A DNA stretch of 12,621 nucleotides, taken from positions 1 to 12,621 of the forward strand of contig CAAECY010000130.1 of the NCBI GenBank assembly GCA_900754475.1. Direction: 5' to 3'. A program made the position numbers and the translations under genes. Shown here piece by piece: positions 1 to 7,814 of the stretch (position 1 is the stretch's first letter; each line of letters starts with the position of its first letter). The DNA comes from an uncultured Sutterella sp. Lineage in GTDB: Bacteria > Pseudomonadota > Gammaproteobacteria > Burkholderiales > Burkholderiaceae_F. A model generated the notes under the pieces. It was not told the DNA's origin and did no database searches. It saw only the letters and a list, made by a program, of their open reading frames with translations.

Positions 1-1
1 C

Positions 2-325
2 CTCTGCGACCTTGAATTCGCCGCGGCCGTGCACGGGGCACGGCCTCTCACGGTCTTTTTCAAGGTGACGCTCCCGCTCATTCGCACGCACATTCTTTCG
101 GGCCTCTTGTTGGGGCTCACGCGCGCGAGCGGCGAGGTCGGGATCACGATGATGTTGGGCGGGAACCTGTCGGGCCGCACCAACACGTTGTCGCTTGAAA
201 TCTTCAACGCCGTCTCGCGCGCCGACTTCGATGCGGCAACGGCCTTGTGCCTCGTGCTCTCCGCTTTCACGCTCCTGGTTTTCGCGCTCCTCGAAGCGCT
301 TCGTCGTCGGTCCGTGGCGCTCTGA
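2..325 (+). CDS. modB: Molybdate/tungstate ABC transporter permease, ModB-like (3' end only)
   Basis: This is the C-terminal part of an inner-membrane ABC permease; the frame is open to the left edge, so the start lies outside the window. The first visible residues form the EAA loop that contacts the ATPase: E at residue 5 of the fragment, G at 12 and the closing LP after VT. They are followed by a hydrophobic segment, then SGEVGITMMLGGNLSGRTNT, and a last membrane segment ending in basic residues. The pattern of GE-G, then GGN-SGRT-TLS, is typical of ModB-type oxyanion permeases, which import molybdate or tungstate using a periplasmic binding protein and ModC. A related tungstate (TupB) or sulfate permease cannot be excluded. 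The gene ends with TGA. A small hairpin (336-354) follows but lacks a T tract, so it is not a convincing terminator. Confidence 0.75.
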   Translation, partial: LCDLEFAAAVHGARPLTVFFKVTLPLIRTHILSGLLLGLTRASGEVGITMMLGGNLSGRTNTLSLEIFNAVSRADFDAATALCLVLSAFTLLVFALLEALRRRSVAL

Positions 326-406
326 CGCCCGTAGTGCAGGCGCTTTCCGCCTGTAAGCGGGGCTGCGGTCGTTCAATCGACTCGCGTTTCCGACCTCTCA
401 CGCTCT

Positions 407-435
407 TTTCTTCTACGGGTTTCACCGCGTATCAT
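407..435 (+). promoter_or_regulatory. Possible promoter of the LysR-type regulator
   Basis: TATCAT at 430-435 matches five of six bases of the sigma-70 -10 consensus. Seventeen bases upstream lies a poor -35 (TTTCTT, 407-412). Transcription would begin near 442, giving a leader of about 30 bases before the ATG at 471. Only the -10 is persuasive. The regulator could instead be read through from the upstream permease gene, because no clear terminator separates the two. Confidence 0.3.
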
Positions 436-470
436 TCGGGCTACAACAACAACGATTGACGAATCCGCCC

Positions 471-1598
471 ATGACGACCCGTGCCCCGAGAACCGAGAAC
501 CTTTCGACGCCGCCCGACGCTACGTGCGAGGACGGTGAGCGTTGCGAGGACGGCATCGTGCCGGACGACGGCACCGAGAACACCGAACTTCCCGACGAAA
601 CGCACGACGCCTCGCCCGAACTTCTCAAAAAGGGCGAGATGACGCTGGAACTTCTGGAATTTCTGCACGTCCTCGCGCAAACCGAGTCCGTGACGGGAGC
701 GGCTACGCGCCTGCAGATTTCCACGCCGAAGAGTTCGCGCCTTCTGCAGAAGGCCCGCGAAATCTTTCGCGACGACCTCTTCGTGCGGCACGGGAAGGCT
801 CTGGTGCCCACGGCTTTCATGAAGACGCTGCGCCCTCGTCTCGCGCAGGCGATCGGGAGTTGGGAGCACCTCTTCGAAACGGATGTGTTTCGCCCCGAGA
901 CGTACGAAAAGACCGTGCGCGTCTGTGCGATGGACAGCGCTCTTGCGACGGTGCTCGCTCCCGCCATGCTCGAAATCCGTCGTCGGGCGCCGGGCGTACG
1001 GTTCGAGGTCGTGCAGCTCGACCGGGACCTCCTCACGATGCTTGCGAACGGGCGGATCCACATCGGGATCGCTCCGCGGGCGATGGTGCATTCGAGCTCC
1101 ATCATGCAGCAGATGCTCTATGCCTCGCAGTACGTCTACGTGGTGCGGCCGGGGCACCCGCTGGCGCTTCGCGTCGAAGCGGGCGAAAAGATGACGCGCG
1201 ACGCCATTGAAGCCTTTCCCGCGCTTCGCATCAACACGCTTCTTGACGACGAATCCTGGCTCATGCCTTCGCCGCGCGAACAGGGGGCGATCACGATGCC
1301 CTACATGCTCGGGGCCCCGCGCATTGTTCGCGAGAGCGACATGGTGCTTCGCATGACGGGCCGCCTGGCGCTCGAATACGTGCGCTCGGGCGAACTCGTC
1401 GCGTTGCCCACCCCCTGGGTGCGCCCCGGCGTCGAGCGCGCGCTTTACTGGCATCAGCGCACGGACCGCGATCCGGGGTTGCAGTGGATCCGCGCGATGA
1501 TTCGGTCGTTCGGCGTCAAAATCTCCGACGAAGAAGCCGTGCGACGGATCTTCTCCACGAGCCCGCGGTTCCTCGCGAAGGAAATCGACGAATTCTGA
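471..1598 (+). CDS. LysR-family transcriptional regulator with acidic N-terminal extension
   Basis: This is a DNA-binding regulator of 375 residues if read from ATG 471. The winged helix-turn-helix covers about residues 59-120 (LELLEFLHVLAQTESVTGAA, then a recognition helix around STPKSSRLLQKA and FVRHGKALVPT). The ligand-binding half begins near residue 145 with TVRVCAMDSA. It resembles the two-lobed periplasmic-binding fold of the family, but the effector cannot be told. The first 56 residues are rich in Asp, Glu, Pro and Thr and absent from typical LysR proteins of about 300 residues. An in-frame ATG at 639 would give a normal 319-residue protein. However, third positions in 471-638 are overwhelmingly G or C, so the extension is probably translated. 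A TTG at 456 is also in frame. The downstream neighbour assT is convergent, so no target is implied by operon structure. Confidence 0.85.
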   Translation: MTTRAPRTENLSTPPDATCEDGERCEDGIVPDDGTENTELPDETHDASPELLKKGEMTLELLEFLHVLAQTESVTGAATRLQISTPKSSRLLQKAREIFRDDLFVRHGKALVPTAFMKTLRPRLAQAIGSWEHLFETDVFRPETYEKTVRVCAMDSALATVLAPAMLEIRRRAPGVRFEVVQLDRDLLTMLANGRIHIGIAPRAMVHSSSIMQQMLYASQYVYVVRPGHPLALRVEAGEKMTRDAIEAFPALRINTLLDDESWLMPSPREQGAITMPYMLGAPRIVRESDMVLRMTGRLALEYVRSGELVALPTPWVRPGVERALYWHQRTDRDPGLQWIRAMIRSFGVKISDEEAVRRIFSTSPRFLAKEIDEF

Positions 1599-1633
1599 GT
1601 TCCTCATCCTGCGCATGAACCGCGCATGAAAAA

Positions 1634-1669
1634 GGGAGACCGATGCGCTCGGCCTCCCTTCTTTCTTTT
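1634..1669. terminator. Bidirectional rho-independent terminator between lysR-type gene and assT
   Basis: GGGAGACCGA (1634-1643) pairs with TCGGCCTCCC (1649-1658) across a TGCGC loop, with one A-C mismatch on the plus strand. It is followed by TTCTTTCTTTT on the plus strand. On the minus strand the same stem is followed by TTTTT. It can therefore end the regulator transcript 36 bases after its stop and also the convergent assT transcript. Confidence 0.8.
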
Positions 1670-1693
1670 CAGAGTCGGGATTCACCTCCCCTA

Positions 1694-1709
1694 CCTCCCG
1701 ATCGGGAGG
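1694..1709. repeat. Perfect 16-bp palindrome in the convergent intergenic region
   Basis: CCTCCCGATCGGGAGG is identical to its own reverse complement. It lies between the bidirectional terminator and the assT stop codon. As RNA it could form a hairpin of six or seven pairs, but no T tract follows on either strand. It may stabilise the assT 3' end or be a protein site; the sequence does not decide. Confidence 0.4.
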
Positions 1710-1797
1710 CAAATCCCTCAGGTCTGCCGTACAAGCCGGACGAAGCGCGTACGGCTCCCTGTTCTGAGTTGTCGATTCCTTTTCGATCGGATCTCGA

Positions 1798-3695
1798 TCA
1801 GCGCTCGAGCGCGCGCTTCAAGTCGAACGGCATCGCCTGGTAGCCCATGGTGTCCTTGAAGTTGATTTCAACGGAGGGCGTCGTCGACCCCAAGTCGAAT
1901 TCCATCAAGTAGGGGTGCGTCTTGATTTCCATGACGCGGTCGTGCGTCGTCGAGGGCTTGCCGGAGATGCCGGGCGTTGCCGAATAGACGACGATCGAAT
2001 CCTTGTCGGCTTCGTAGCGGGTGAGCGACGTGATGGGCGAATACCAGTCGTGACCGCGCTCCTTGCCGTACTCCCAGACCTGCTCGACCGTCATCTTCTT
2101 CTGATCGATTTTGTAGACGACCGCTCGGCTGTACTTCTCTTCGACGAGTGCCGGCTGCTCCATCCCGCGGGCGTCGCCGTTGTCGAACGCCGTCACGTAC
2201 ACGATGTCGCCCGACGACTTCTCGTCCGCGCGGAAGGCCGTGGCTGGGTCCACGTCCAATCAAAGCTCCCCTTGCAGGTGCTGCCTTCACACTCGATCGG
2301 GTTACCCTTTGCGTCGACGGGCTTCAGGACCTTCTTCGCCCAGGCGTCGCGCCAGCCTTCGGGCGAGGCGAGAATCCACTTCACCTCCTTGTCGCGCCCG
2401 ATCTTCACGATGGCGCTCTGGTTGCGCACGCTCAGAATGATCGAATCGTCCGTTGGGTCGTAGTCGACGGAATTCACATGCGCCCAGTTGCGGCCCGGCC
2501 CCACGCCCGTGATGTCGCCGAAGGCGTTCGAGGTGTCCATCTTGTGGAGCTGGTCGTCCGTCATCGTCTGCCCCGACTGTTCGAGGTCGATGTTGAGGCA
2601 CACGGCCCCCTGGTCCATCGCCTTCAAGACCGTATCGCGGTAGGCGTCGAGGATTTCCCAGAGACGCCATTCGTCCACGACCTCCCCGCTCGGATCCACT
2701 TCGACGATCACGTCGCGCACCGTGCGCACGGACTTCCCGTCGGGACGCTTGTAGTGGGCGCTCCCGACACGGAGGAAATAGTTCCCGTTCTGCGCCGCGT
2801 CGAGCGAATGCGAGAAGTCGACGTAGGCGGGTGGAAGACGCCGGTTGAAGACTTCGCGCCCGAGGATGTCGTACTTGACGTAGCGCTGCCCGTAGCCCCA
2901 GGTGAGCGTGCCGTCGGCGTTCTGCTCGAACCCCATCATGACGCCGCCGCGGTAAACCGATTCCGGATCGTAGATCGCGTCGGGTCGGAGGTACCAGCGA
3001 ACGTCGCCCGCCGTGTCGATGATGGCGTTCTCAGGCAGTCCGCCCCACTCCAAGGCGCCGCCCATGGGGTTGTTCCAGGCGACCTGCGAGGTCAAGGGCG
3101 AAGCCCAGACGATGTTGTTGATGAAGTAGAGACGGTCTTTGTACTTGGGATCGACCTTCTTCACTTCGACGTTGAACATCTCGTGCGTCTGGGCGGAGTT
3201 GCCGGAGACCTGCATGTCGATGGCGGAGGCGTAAATGCGGTACGTGTCCGTGAAGGTCTCGGTCTTGCCGTTCGCGACGCGGTCGAACGTCACCTCAACG
3301 GTGTTCACGTGATTCGGATAGAGGCCGAAGACGGGCACGCCCCCGTGGGTGAGGAGCTGCCGCTCGCCCACAGTGTAGGCGAGCTCGACGCCGCCCGGTT
3401 TCGGAAGGACGCGCACCTTGGCGTTTTTGACGACGTAGCCCCCGTTTTTGACGATCGCGGTCAAGGGCGCGATCTTGTAGGGATTCACGATCACGGTGCC
3501 GAGATGTCCCTGGCTCTGGTACTGCACCTTGGGGCCGCTCGTGCCGCCCGCGGCGAACGCTGCCGTCGGCAGCGTGAGTGCGGTGAGGGCGGTGACGGCC
3601 GTGAAGGTCGCAAGCGTCGTGACGGAGAGCGCGGCGGCAAGGCCCGCGCGGCGAAGCGCGGATACCGTACGAGCGGGTTGGAGTCGGTGGGTCAT
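1798..3695 (-). pseudogene. assT: Arylsulfate sulfotransferase AssT, frameshifted at the catalytic histidine
   Basis: AssT is a periplasmic PAPS-independent enzyme that moves sulfate from one phenolic sulfate ester to another phenol through a sulfohistidine. ATG 3695 has GGAGG ten bases upstream and opens a signal peptide of about 48 residues ending TAAFA. The frame runs 484 codons to FDWTWTQ (CAG at 2246-2244). Two bases follow (2243-2242), and the family sequence resumes in another frame (TAFRADEK, then VTAFDNGDARGMEQPAL, KYSR, VWEYGKERGHDWYSPITS) to the stop at 1798. The expected QHTA motif would need one more base, so the lost codon is the histidine. The other active-site residues remain: His 296 (FSHSLD), His 406 (WAHVNS) and Arg 424 (SVR), the last two 18 apart as in E. 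coli His356 and Arg374. Cys 469 and Cys 474 match the family disulfide. The repaired protein would have about 632 residues. Whether this is true decay or a sequence error cannot be told here. Confidence 0.87.
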
Positions 3696-3710
3696 GGTTC
3701 TTATACCTCC

Positions 3711-4317
3711 GGGTGGTTCGCCGTCGACGCGCACGCGCGCAGAGAGCGCACGAACGCACGGGAGCCGCCTTTTCTTCATGCGTTGTGGCGGGCGGCTTCC
3801 GGCCGAAAGGGACGGCGAAGATAAAAATGAAAAGCAACGGGAAAGCCCGGGCGCACGGGACGTTCGGGACGCAGGGCGTCCTCTTGGGGCGCTTAAGCTC
3901 AACGTTGCAGGAAGCACGATCCGCGCGAAACCGTCGAATTGTCGAGTCGACCGGACAGTCGGTTCCGAAGGTCTTCGAATCGAATGGAAGGTCGGCCCGA
4001 GGAATCCCGACGAAACGTTCGAGATTCCCTGCCGTCGGACGTCGGGTAGTACCCCGTTTTCACGTCGTTCGCGGGTTTTCGTGCGAGAAGAAGATTACGG
4101 AAATTCGGGGAAATCCGAAATTTGCGAAAACCAATACGCGGATTTACGATTTCGAGAAGGACGATTTCATTTTTCGACGTTCACCGACGAAAGAATGTCG
4201 ATATCGAATCAAAATTCGAAGGGGTCGAACTCGTGAAGGACGCTTTTCGGAATCTTTTTCGGAACCGAATACGAAAATAAATTCCTTTGAATTCACGGGC
4301 ATCCTAGGTAAAACCCG
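3711..4317. other. Gene-free intergenic stretch upstream of assT and the RHH gene
   Basis: I see no convincing gene. Open frames here lack codon bias and recognisable protein. The part from about 4070 to 4300 is clearly richer in A and T than its surroundings and full of short TTCG, GAAA and CGATTTC-like repeats. This part contains an imperfect inverted repeat around 4099-4122 (AAATTCGG against CCGAAATTT). The assT promoter should lie in the left part, reading leftwards, but I found no good -35/-10 pair. A 13-base word, TGAAAAGCAACGG (3828-3840), recurs inverted in the promoter of the small downstream gene. Confidence 0.5.
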
Positions 4318-4343
4318 TTACACGGCAGGAAACAACCGTGTAA
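4318..4343. promoter_or_regulatory. Operator-like inverted repeat upstream of the RHH gene
   Basis: TTACACGG (4318-4325) and CCGTGTAA (4336-4343) are perfect 8-base inverted arms with a 10-base spacer, so half-site centres are 18 bases apart, or nearly two helical turns. The dyad ends 17 bases before a candidate -35 element and 87 bases before the ATG of the ribbon-helix-helix protein. This is the usual position for an autoregulatory operator. The binding protein is inferred, not shown. Confidence 0.5.
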
Positions 4344-4360
4344 ATCGCCGAAATTGACCG

Positions 4361-4389
4361 TTGCTTTTCACGCTCGGTGCGCCTAGGAT
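4361..4389 (+). promoter_or_regulatory. Candidate sigma-70 promoter of the RHH gene
   Basis: TTGCTT (4361-4366) and TAGGAT (4384-4389) are separated by exactly 17 bases. The -10 matches four of six consensus bases and the -35 three. Transcription would start near 4396, about 35 bases before the ATG. The dyad just upstream supports this being a control region. Confidence 0.4.
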
Positions 4390-4430
4390 CGGTTGTGCCC
4401 CTTAAACACTCCTTCCCGAGTAGAAAAATC

Positions 4431-4661
4431 ATGACCGTCAAATCCACCGTTCTCAGCGTCCGTCTTTCGATTGAAGATCGCGATGCGTTCATGCACCTTT
4501 GCGCCCAGGAATCGACCTCCGCTTCGACCGTCGTGCGCGAAGTGATCCTGAAGGCTCTCTCCGAAGGCCGCCTTCCGAAGCGCGAGCTTGTCGCGGACGA
4601 CTTCGCCTCCCTCGACGCCTCGGACGTGAACGCCGTGACGCCGAGCGGCAGCGCCTCCTGA
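4431..4661 (+). CDS. Small ribbon-helix-helix (Arc/MetJ/CopG-like) DNA-binding protein
   Basis: The product has 76 residues. The N-terminus has the pattern of a ribbon-helix-helix: a short strand (TVLSVRLS, residues 6-13) that would enter the DNA major groove, a first helix (IEDRDAFMHLCAQE), a turn with Ser and Thr, and a second helix (STVVREVILKALSEGR). A polar tail of about 30 residues follows and ends in GSAS. Such proteins bind DNA as dimers and often repress their own promoter; many are antitoxins. No toxin gene lies next to this one: the space to nrdB has no coding signal. I prefer ATG 4431 because an upstream in-frame GTG (4377) overlaps the promoter. The ribosome site is weak (GAG at 4418-4420). 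The tail's role and the regulated genes are unknown. Confidence 0.7.
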   Translation: MTVKSTVLSVRLSIEDRDAFMHLCAQESTSASTVVREVILKALSEGRLPKRELVADDFASLDASDVNAVTPSGSAS

Positions 4662-4754
4662 TTTCTTGGGATACCGGCGCGGCAAAGCCCTGCTCTGCCC
4701 TGCTCGCCCTTCGCCCGTGAGAAGCGGCGCGCGAGACGGCTTTGCAAAATGTGA

Positions 4755-4784
4755 AAAGCCCGAACTCCTCGGAGTCCGGGCTTT
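4755..4784. terminator. Terminator of the RHH gene, possibly bidirectional
   Basis: AAAGCCCGAACTCC (4755-4768) pairs with GGAGTCCGGGCTTT (4771-4784) with a single mismatch and a tight CCTCGG loop. On the plus strand it is followed by CGTTCGTTT. On the minus strand CTTTTCACATTTT follows, so the same hairpin could also end the nrdAB message, whose last stop codon is about 170 bases away. Confidence 0.75.
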
Positions 4785-4810
4785 CGTTCGTTTCGGCCTT
4801 GATGAGCATC

Positions 4811-4852
4811 CTTGCGCTCTCACCCGCGGTCCTCGGCGGGCGCGAACGCAAG
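4811..4852. repeat. Nested inverted repeat in the nrdB 3' region
   Basis: CTTGCG (4811-4816) pairs with CGCAAG (4847-4852). Inside it CCCGC (4823-4827) pairs with GCGGG (4836-4840). The two unpaired gaps are both six bases and the inner loop is eight, so the RNA would be a stem with a symmetrical internal loop. No T tract adjoins. It may be part of the nrdAB 3' untranslated region. Function unknown. Confidence 0.4.
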
Positions 4853-4955
4853 GCAGCTTCAAAAGGCCTCGGAGGTTCGCCCCGGAGGCTTCGGACCCCG
4901 GCCGCAGGCACCGCCCTGCGACTCCGGATCGTCCGCCCCCGGGGCAAAAGGGGTT

Positions 4956-5987
4956 TTATTCCTTCGCGCTCCCCCACACTTCGCTCCAGTCGCCCGTGAG
5001 GGCGCCCTTCGCGTAGTCGACGACGCGGTTTTCGAAGAAGTTCGTGTGCGAGACGCCGAGCATGGCGTCGACCCACGGGAGGGGGTTCTTCGACGAGCCG
5101 AAGATCTTTTTGAGGCCCAGCCCCGTCAGACGACGGTCCGCGATGTAGCGGATGTAGGCACGGACGTCTTCGCGCGTCAAGCGTTCCATTTCCGAGACGC
5201 CGAACGCAAGGTCGATGAAGCGGTCTTCGAGTTCCACCATCGTTTCCGCGATCGTGTAGATGCGGCGCTTCAATTCGTCCGTCCAGAGGTGGGGATTTTC
5301 CGTCACGTACTCGCGGAAAAGGCGCGTCATCGAGTCGGTGTGGAGCGTTTCGTCCGCAATCGACCAGGCGATGATCTGGCCCATGCCCTTCATCGTCCCG
5401 TTACGGGTGAAGTTGAGGAGCATGACGAAGCTCGAAAAGAGCTGCATCCCTTCCGTGAAGGCCGAAAACGCCGCGATGCGGGCCGCAAGGCCGTACTCGT
5501 CGTTTTCGGAGACTTCGTTGAAGAAGTCGTGCTTCGCGGCCATCGCTTCGTACTGAAGGAATTCGTTGTAGATGGATTCCGGAAGCCCGAGCGTTTCAAT
5601 GAGGTGCGAGTAGGCGGCGATGTGCACGGCTTCGCGCGCGGCGAAGGACGAAAGCATCATGCGCACTTCGGGCTGCCCGAAGCGCGGGAGGTAACTCTTC
5701 ACGTAGGCGCCCGAGACGTCGATGTCGCCCTGGGTGAAGAAGCGCAGGATCTTCGTGAGGAAGTCCTTTTCGCTTTCGGTGAGCTTACGCTGGTAGTCCT
5801 TCACGTCTTCCATCATGGGGACTTCGGTCCAAAGCCAGTGCATTTGCTCCGACTGCATGAAGGCTTCGTAGGCCCACGGATAGCGGAAGGGCTTGAAGTA
5901 GGTGCGCGAGGAGAGAAGTCCCTCCCCTTCGGGCGCGGCTTCGGCCGGTCGAACGACCGACGTGTCTTCGGTGGCGGATTCGGTCAT
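4956..5987 (-). CDS. nrdB: Ribonucleoside-diphosphate reductase, beta (radical) subunit
   Basis: This is the small subunit of class I ribonucleotide reductase, which holds the metal centre and radical needed by NrdA to make deoxyribonucleotides in the cytosol. From ATG 5987 it has 343 residues. Predicted metal ligands are Asp 88 (FFTQGD), Glu 119 and His 122 (REAVH), Glu 179 (FTEG), and Glu 213 and His 216 (DETLH). Tyr 126, four residues after the first ligand His, matches radical Tyr122 of E. coli, so a tyrosyl-radical enzyme is predicted. The C-terminus is acidic and aromatic, as expected for docking to the alpha subunit. The N-terminal 30 residues are disordered-looking and contain no ATP-cone. 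An in-frame ATG at 6017 adds ten residues but has no ribosome site; AAGG precedes 5987. The gene lies about 50 bases after nrdA in the same operon. Confidence 0.93.
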   Translation of the reverse strand: MTESATEDTSVVRPAEAAPEGEGLLSSRTYFKPFRYPWAYEAFMQSEQMHWLWTEVPMMEDVKDYQRKLTESEKDFLTKILRFFTQGDIDVSGAYVKSYLPRFGQPEVRMMLSSFAAREAVHIAAYSHLIETLGLPESIYNEFLQYEAMAAKHDFFNEVSENDEYGLAARIAAFSAFTEGMQLFSSFVMLLNFTRNGTMKGMGQIIAWSIADETLHTDSMTRLFREYVTENPHLWTDELKRRIYTIAETMVELEDRFIDLAFGVSEMERLTREDVRAYIRYIADRRLTGLGLKKIFGSSKNPLPWVDAMLGVSHTNFFENRVVDYAKGALTGDWSEVWGSAKE

Positions 5988-6038
5988 GGCGTTGTGTACC
6001 TTGTGTGTTCGTTGCATGTCGTCGGACGGGGCTGACGG

Positions 6039-7814
6039 TCAGCCTTCGCAGGCCAGACACGCCGTGTCGTCGGCGACCGCCTTCATGTTGATGTCGTCTT
6101 CGATGCGGCGGCGTTCGTTCACCACACCCACGCGGTCCGCTTTGCGGAGCTTGTCCGAGCGGTTGTAGTAGAGGGACTTCAGCCCGCGCTTCCACGCCGT
6201 GAAGTGGCAGACGTGGAGGTACGGAATCGAGACGTCGGGCGGGAAGAAGAGGTTCACGCTCTGGCCCTGATCGATGAAGGGCTGGCGGTCGGCCGCCAAT
6301 TCAATGATCCAACGCTGATCGATTTCGGTCGCGGTGCGGAAAACGGCACGCACGGTCTCGGGAATGTCTTCGCGGTGCGCGATCGAGCCGTCGTGGGCGA
6401 TGATGTCGGCCCAGACGTCGTCGTTGTTGAGCCCCAGGCGCTCGAGCTCGCGCACGAGCTGCGGGTTCTTCACGATGTAGGCGCCCGAGATCGTGTCCTG
6501 ACGGTAGATGTTGGCGCGACGCGGTTCGATCGAGGGGCTGGTGCCGCCCATGATGAGGGACGAGGAGGCGTTCGGCGCCACGGCGTTCCAGTGGGAGAAG
6601 CGGCGCTTCACGCCCGCTTCGGCCGCATCCGGGCACGGACCGCGAAGGTCGCAGAGGATCGCGTCCGCACGGGCGCATTCCGACTGGATGTGCTTGAAGA
6701 TGCGGATGTTGATGCTCTTCGCGAGCGCCGACTCGAAGGGCACGCCCTTCTTCTGGAGGTACGCGTGGAAACCGAGGGCGCCAAGGCCCACCGAGCGTTC
6801 GCGCTCGGCGCTCTTCTTCGCGCGCGCGATGGGTTCGGGCGCGTGGTCGATGAAGTACTGCAGGACGTTGTCGAGGAACTCCATCGCGTCGGGGATGAAG
6901 TTCGTGTCGTCCTTCCACTCGTCGAAGTATTCGAGATTCACGGACGAGAGGCAGCAGACGGCCGTACGGTCGGCGCTCGTCGGAAGGAAGATTTCCGTGC
7001 AGAGGTTCGAGCCGTGAATCGAGAGCCCCTGATCCTTCAACCAGGAAGGAAGCGCTCGGTTCGCCGTATCCTTGAAGACGAGATAGGGTTCGCCCGTGTG
7101 CATGCGCATTTCGAGAATGCGCTGCCAGAGGTCGCGCGCGGAAACGACTTCCGTGACGCGCCCCGTCGCGGGGTCCTTCAGCTCCCACGAATCGTCCGCA
7201 TCGGCGTCGCGCATCGAGGCTTCGACCTTCGCCATGAAGGCGTCCGAAAGATTCACGCCGTGGTGGAGGTTCAAGGCTTTGAGGTTCTGGTCGCCCGTGG
7301 GCTTGCGCATCTCGATAAACGGGATGATGTCCGGATGATCGATGTCAAGGAACGCCGCGTACGAGCCGCGACGGGTCGACCCCTGACGGTACGCGAGGCA
7401 CGCCGCGTCGTAGACCTTCAGGTGCGGCATCACGCCCACGCTCTTTTCGTCCGCCGAGCGGATGCCGACGTGGATCCCCACGCCGCCCCCGAGCATCGAG
7501 AGCCAATTCACTTCGGAGAGCGTGTCGACGAGCCCCTCGGCGCTGTCGGCCATGTAGGCGAGGAAGCACGAAATGGGGAGGCCCTTTTTCGAGCGACCGA
7601 ACGAAAGGATCGGCGTCGAGAAGGACAACCAGTGACGGCTCGCGTAGTCGTAAATACGCTGCGCGTGTTCGGGGTTCGAGGCAAAGGTTTCGGCAACCGA
7701 CGCGAAACGCTCCTGAGGGCTCGTTTCTTCGGGGCGCATGTAGCTTTCGCGCAGACGAATCCGACCGAGCTCGTCGAAGAGCTCGTCGCGGCGCGGATCG
7801 ATGGTGACGGACAT
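6039..7814 (-). CDS. nrdA: Ribonucleoside-diphosphate reductase, alpha (catalytic) subunit, short form without ATP-cone
   Basis: This is the catalytic subunit of class I ribonucleotide reductase, with 591 residues against about 760 in E. coli. Recognisable residues are Cys 83 (PISCFL, one of the redox pair), Asn 270, Cys 272 and Glu 274 (SNLCTEI, substrate and thiyl-radical site), Cys 287 (AVCCLS, the partner cysteine), Tyr 549 and Tyr 550 (SLYYN, radical transfer) and the C-terminal CLAC (586 and 589), which passes electrons from a thioredoxin-type donor. The protein starts only about 20 residues before the catalytic fold, so the N-terminal ATP-cone that senses dATP is absent. The loops GGGVGIHVG and GSTRRGSYAAF belong to the barrel and specificity region. 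ATG 7814 has AAGG nine bases upstream. It is the first gene of nrdA-nrdB. A thioredoxin-like gene lies divergently upstream and could supply electrons, but that is inference. Confidence 0.94.
   Translation of the reverse strand: MSVTIDPRRDELFDELGRIRLRESYMRPEETSPQERFASVAETFASNPEHAQRIYDYASRHWLSFSTPILSFGRSKKGLPISCFLAYMADSAEGLVDTLSEVNWLSMLGGGVGIHVGIRSADEKSVGVMPHLKVYDAACLAYRQGSTRRGSYAAFLDIDHPDIIPFIEMRKPTGDQNLKALNLHHGVNLSDAFMAKVEASMRDADADDSWELKDPATGRVTEVVSARDLWQRILEMRMHTGEPYLVFKDTANRALPSWLKDQGLSIHGSNLCTEIFLPTSADRTAVCCLSSVNLEYFDEWKDDTNFIPDAMEFLDNVLQYFIDHAPEPIARAKKSAERERSVGLGALGFHAYLQKKGVPFESALAKSINIRIFKHIQSECARADAILCDLRGPCPDAAEAGVKRRFSHWNAVAPNASSSLIMGGTSPSIEPRRANIYRQDTISGAYIVKNPQLVRELERLGLNNDDVWADIIAHDGSIAHREDIPETVRAVFRTATEIDQRWIIELAADRQPFIDQGQSVNLFFPPDVSIPYLHVCHFTAWKRGLKSLYYNRSDKLRKADRVGVVNERRRIEDDINMKAVADDTACLACEG

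Noticed and set aside
2148..3824. Long plus-strand open frame (558 codons) opposite assT
   Set aside because: It is the antisense shadow of the GC-rich assT gene; its protein is a run of Arg, His, Val and Asp without family features.
4662..4955. A toxin gene paired with the RHH protein
   Set aside because: No frame with start, ribosome site and codon bias exists between the RHH stop and nrdB; the region holds a terminator and a hairpin.
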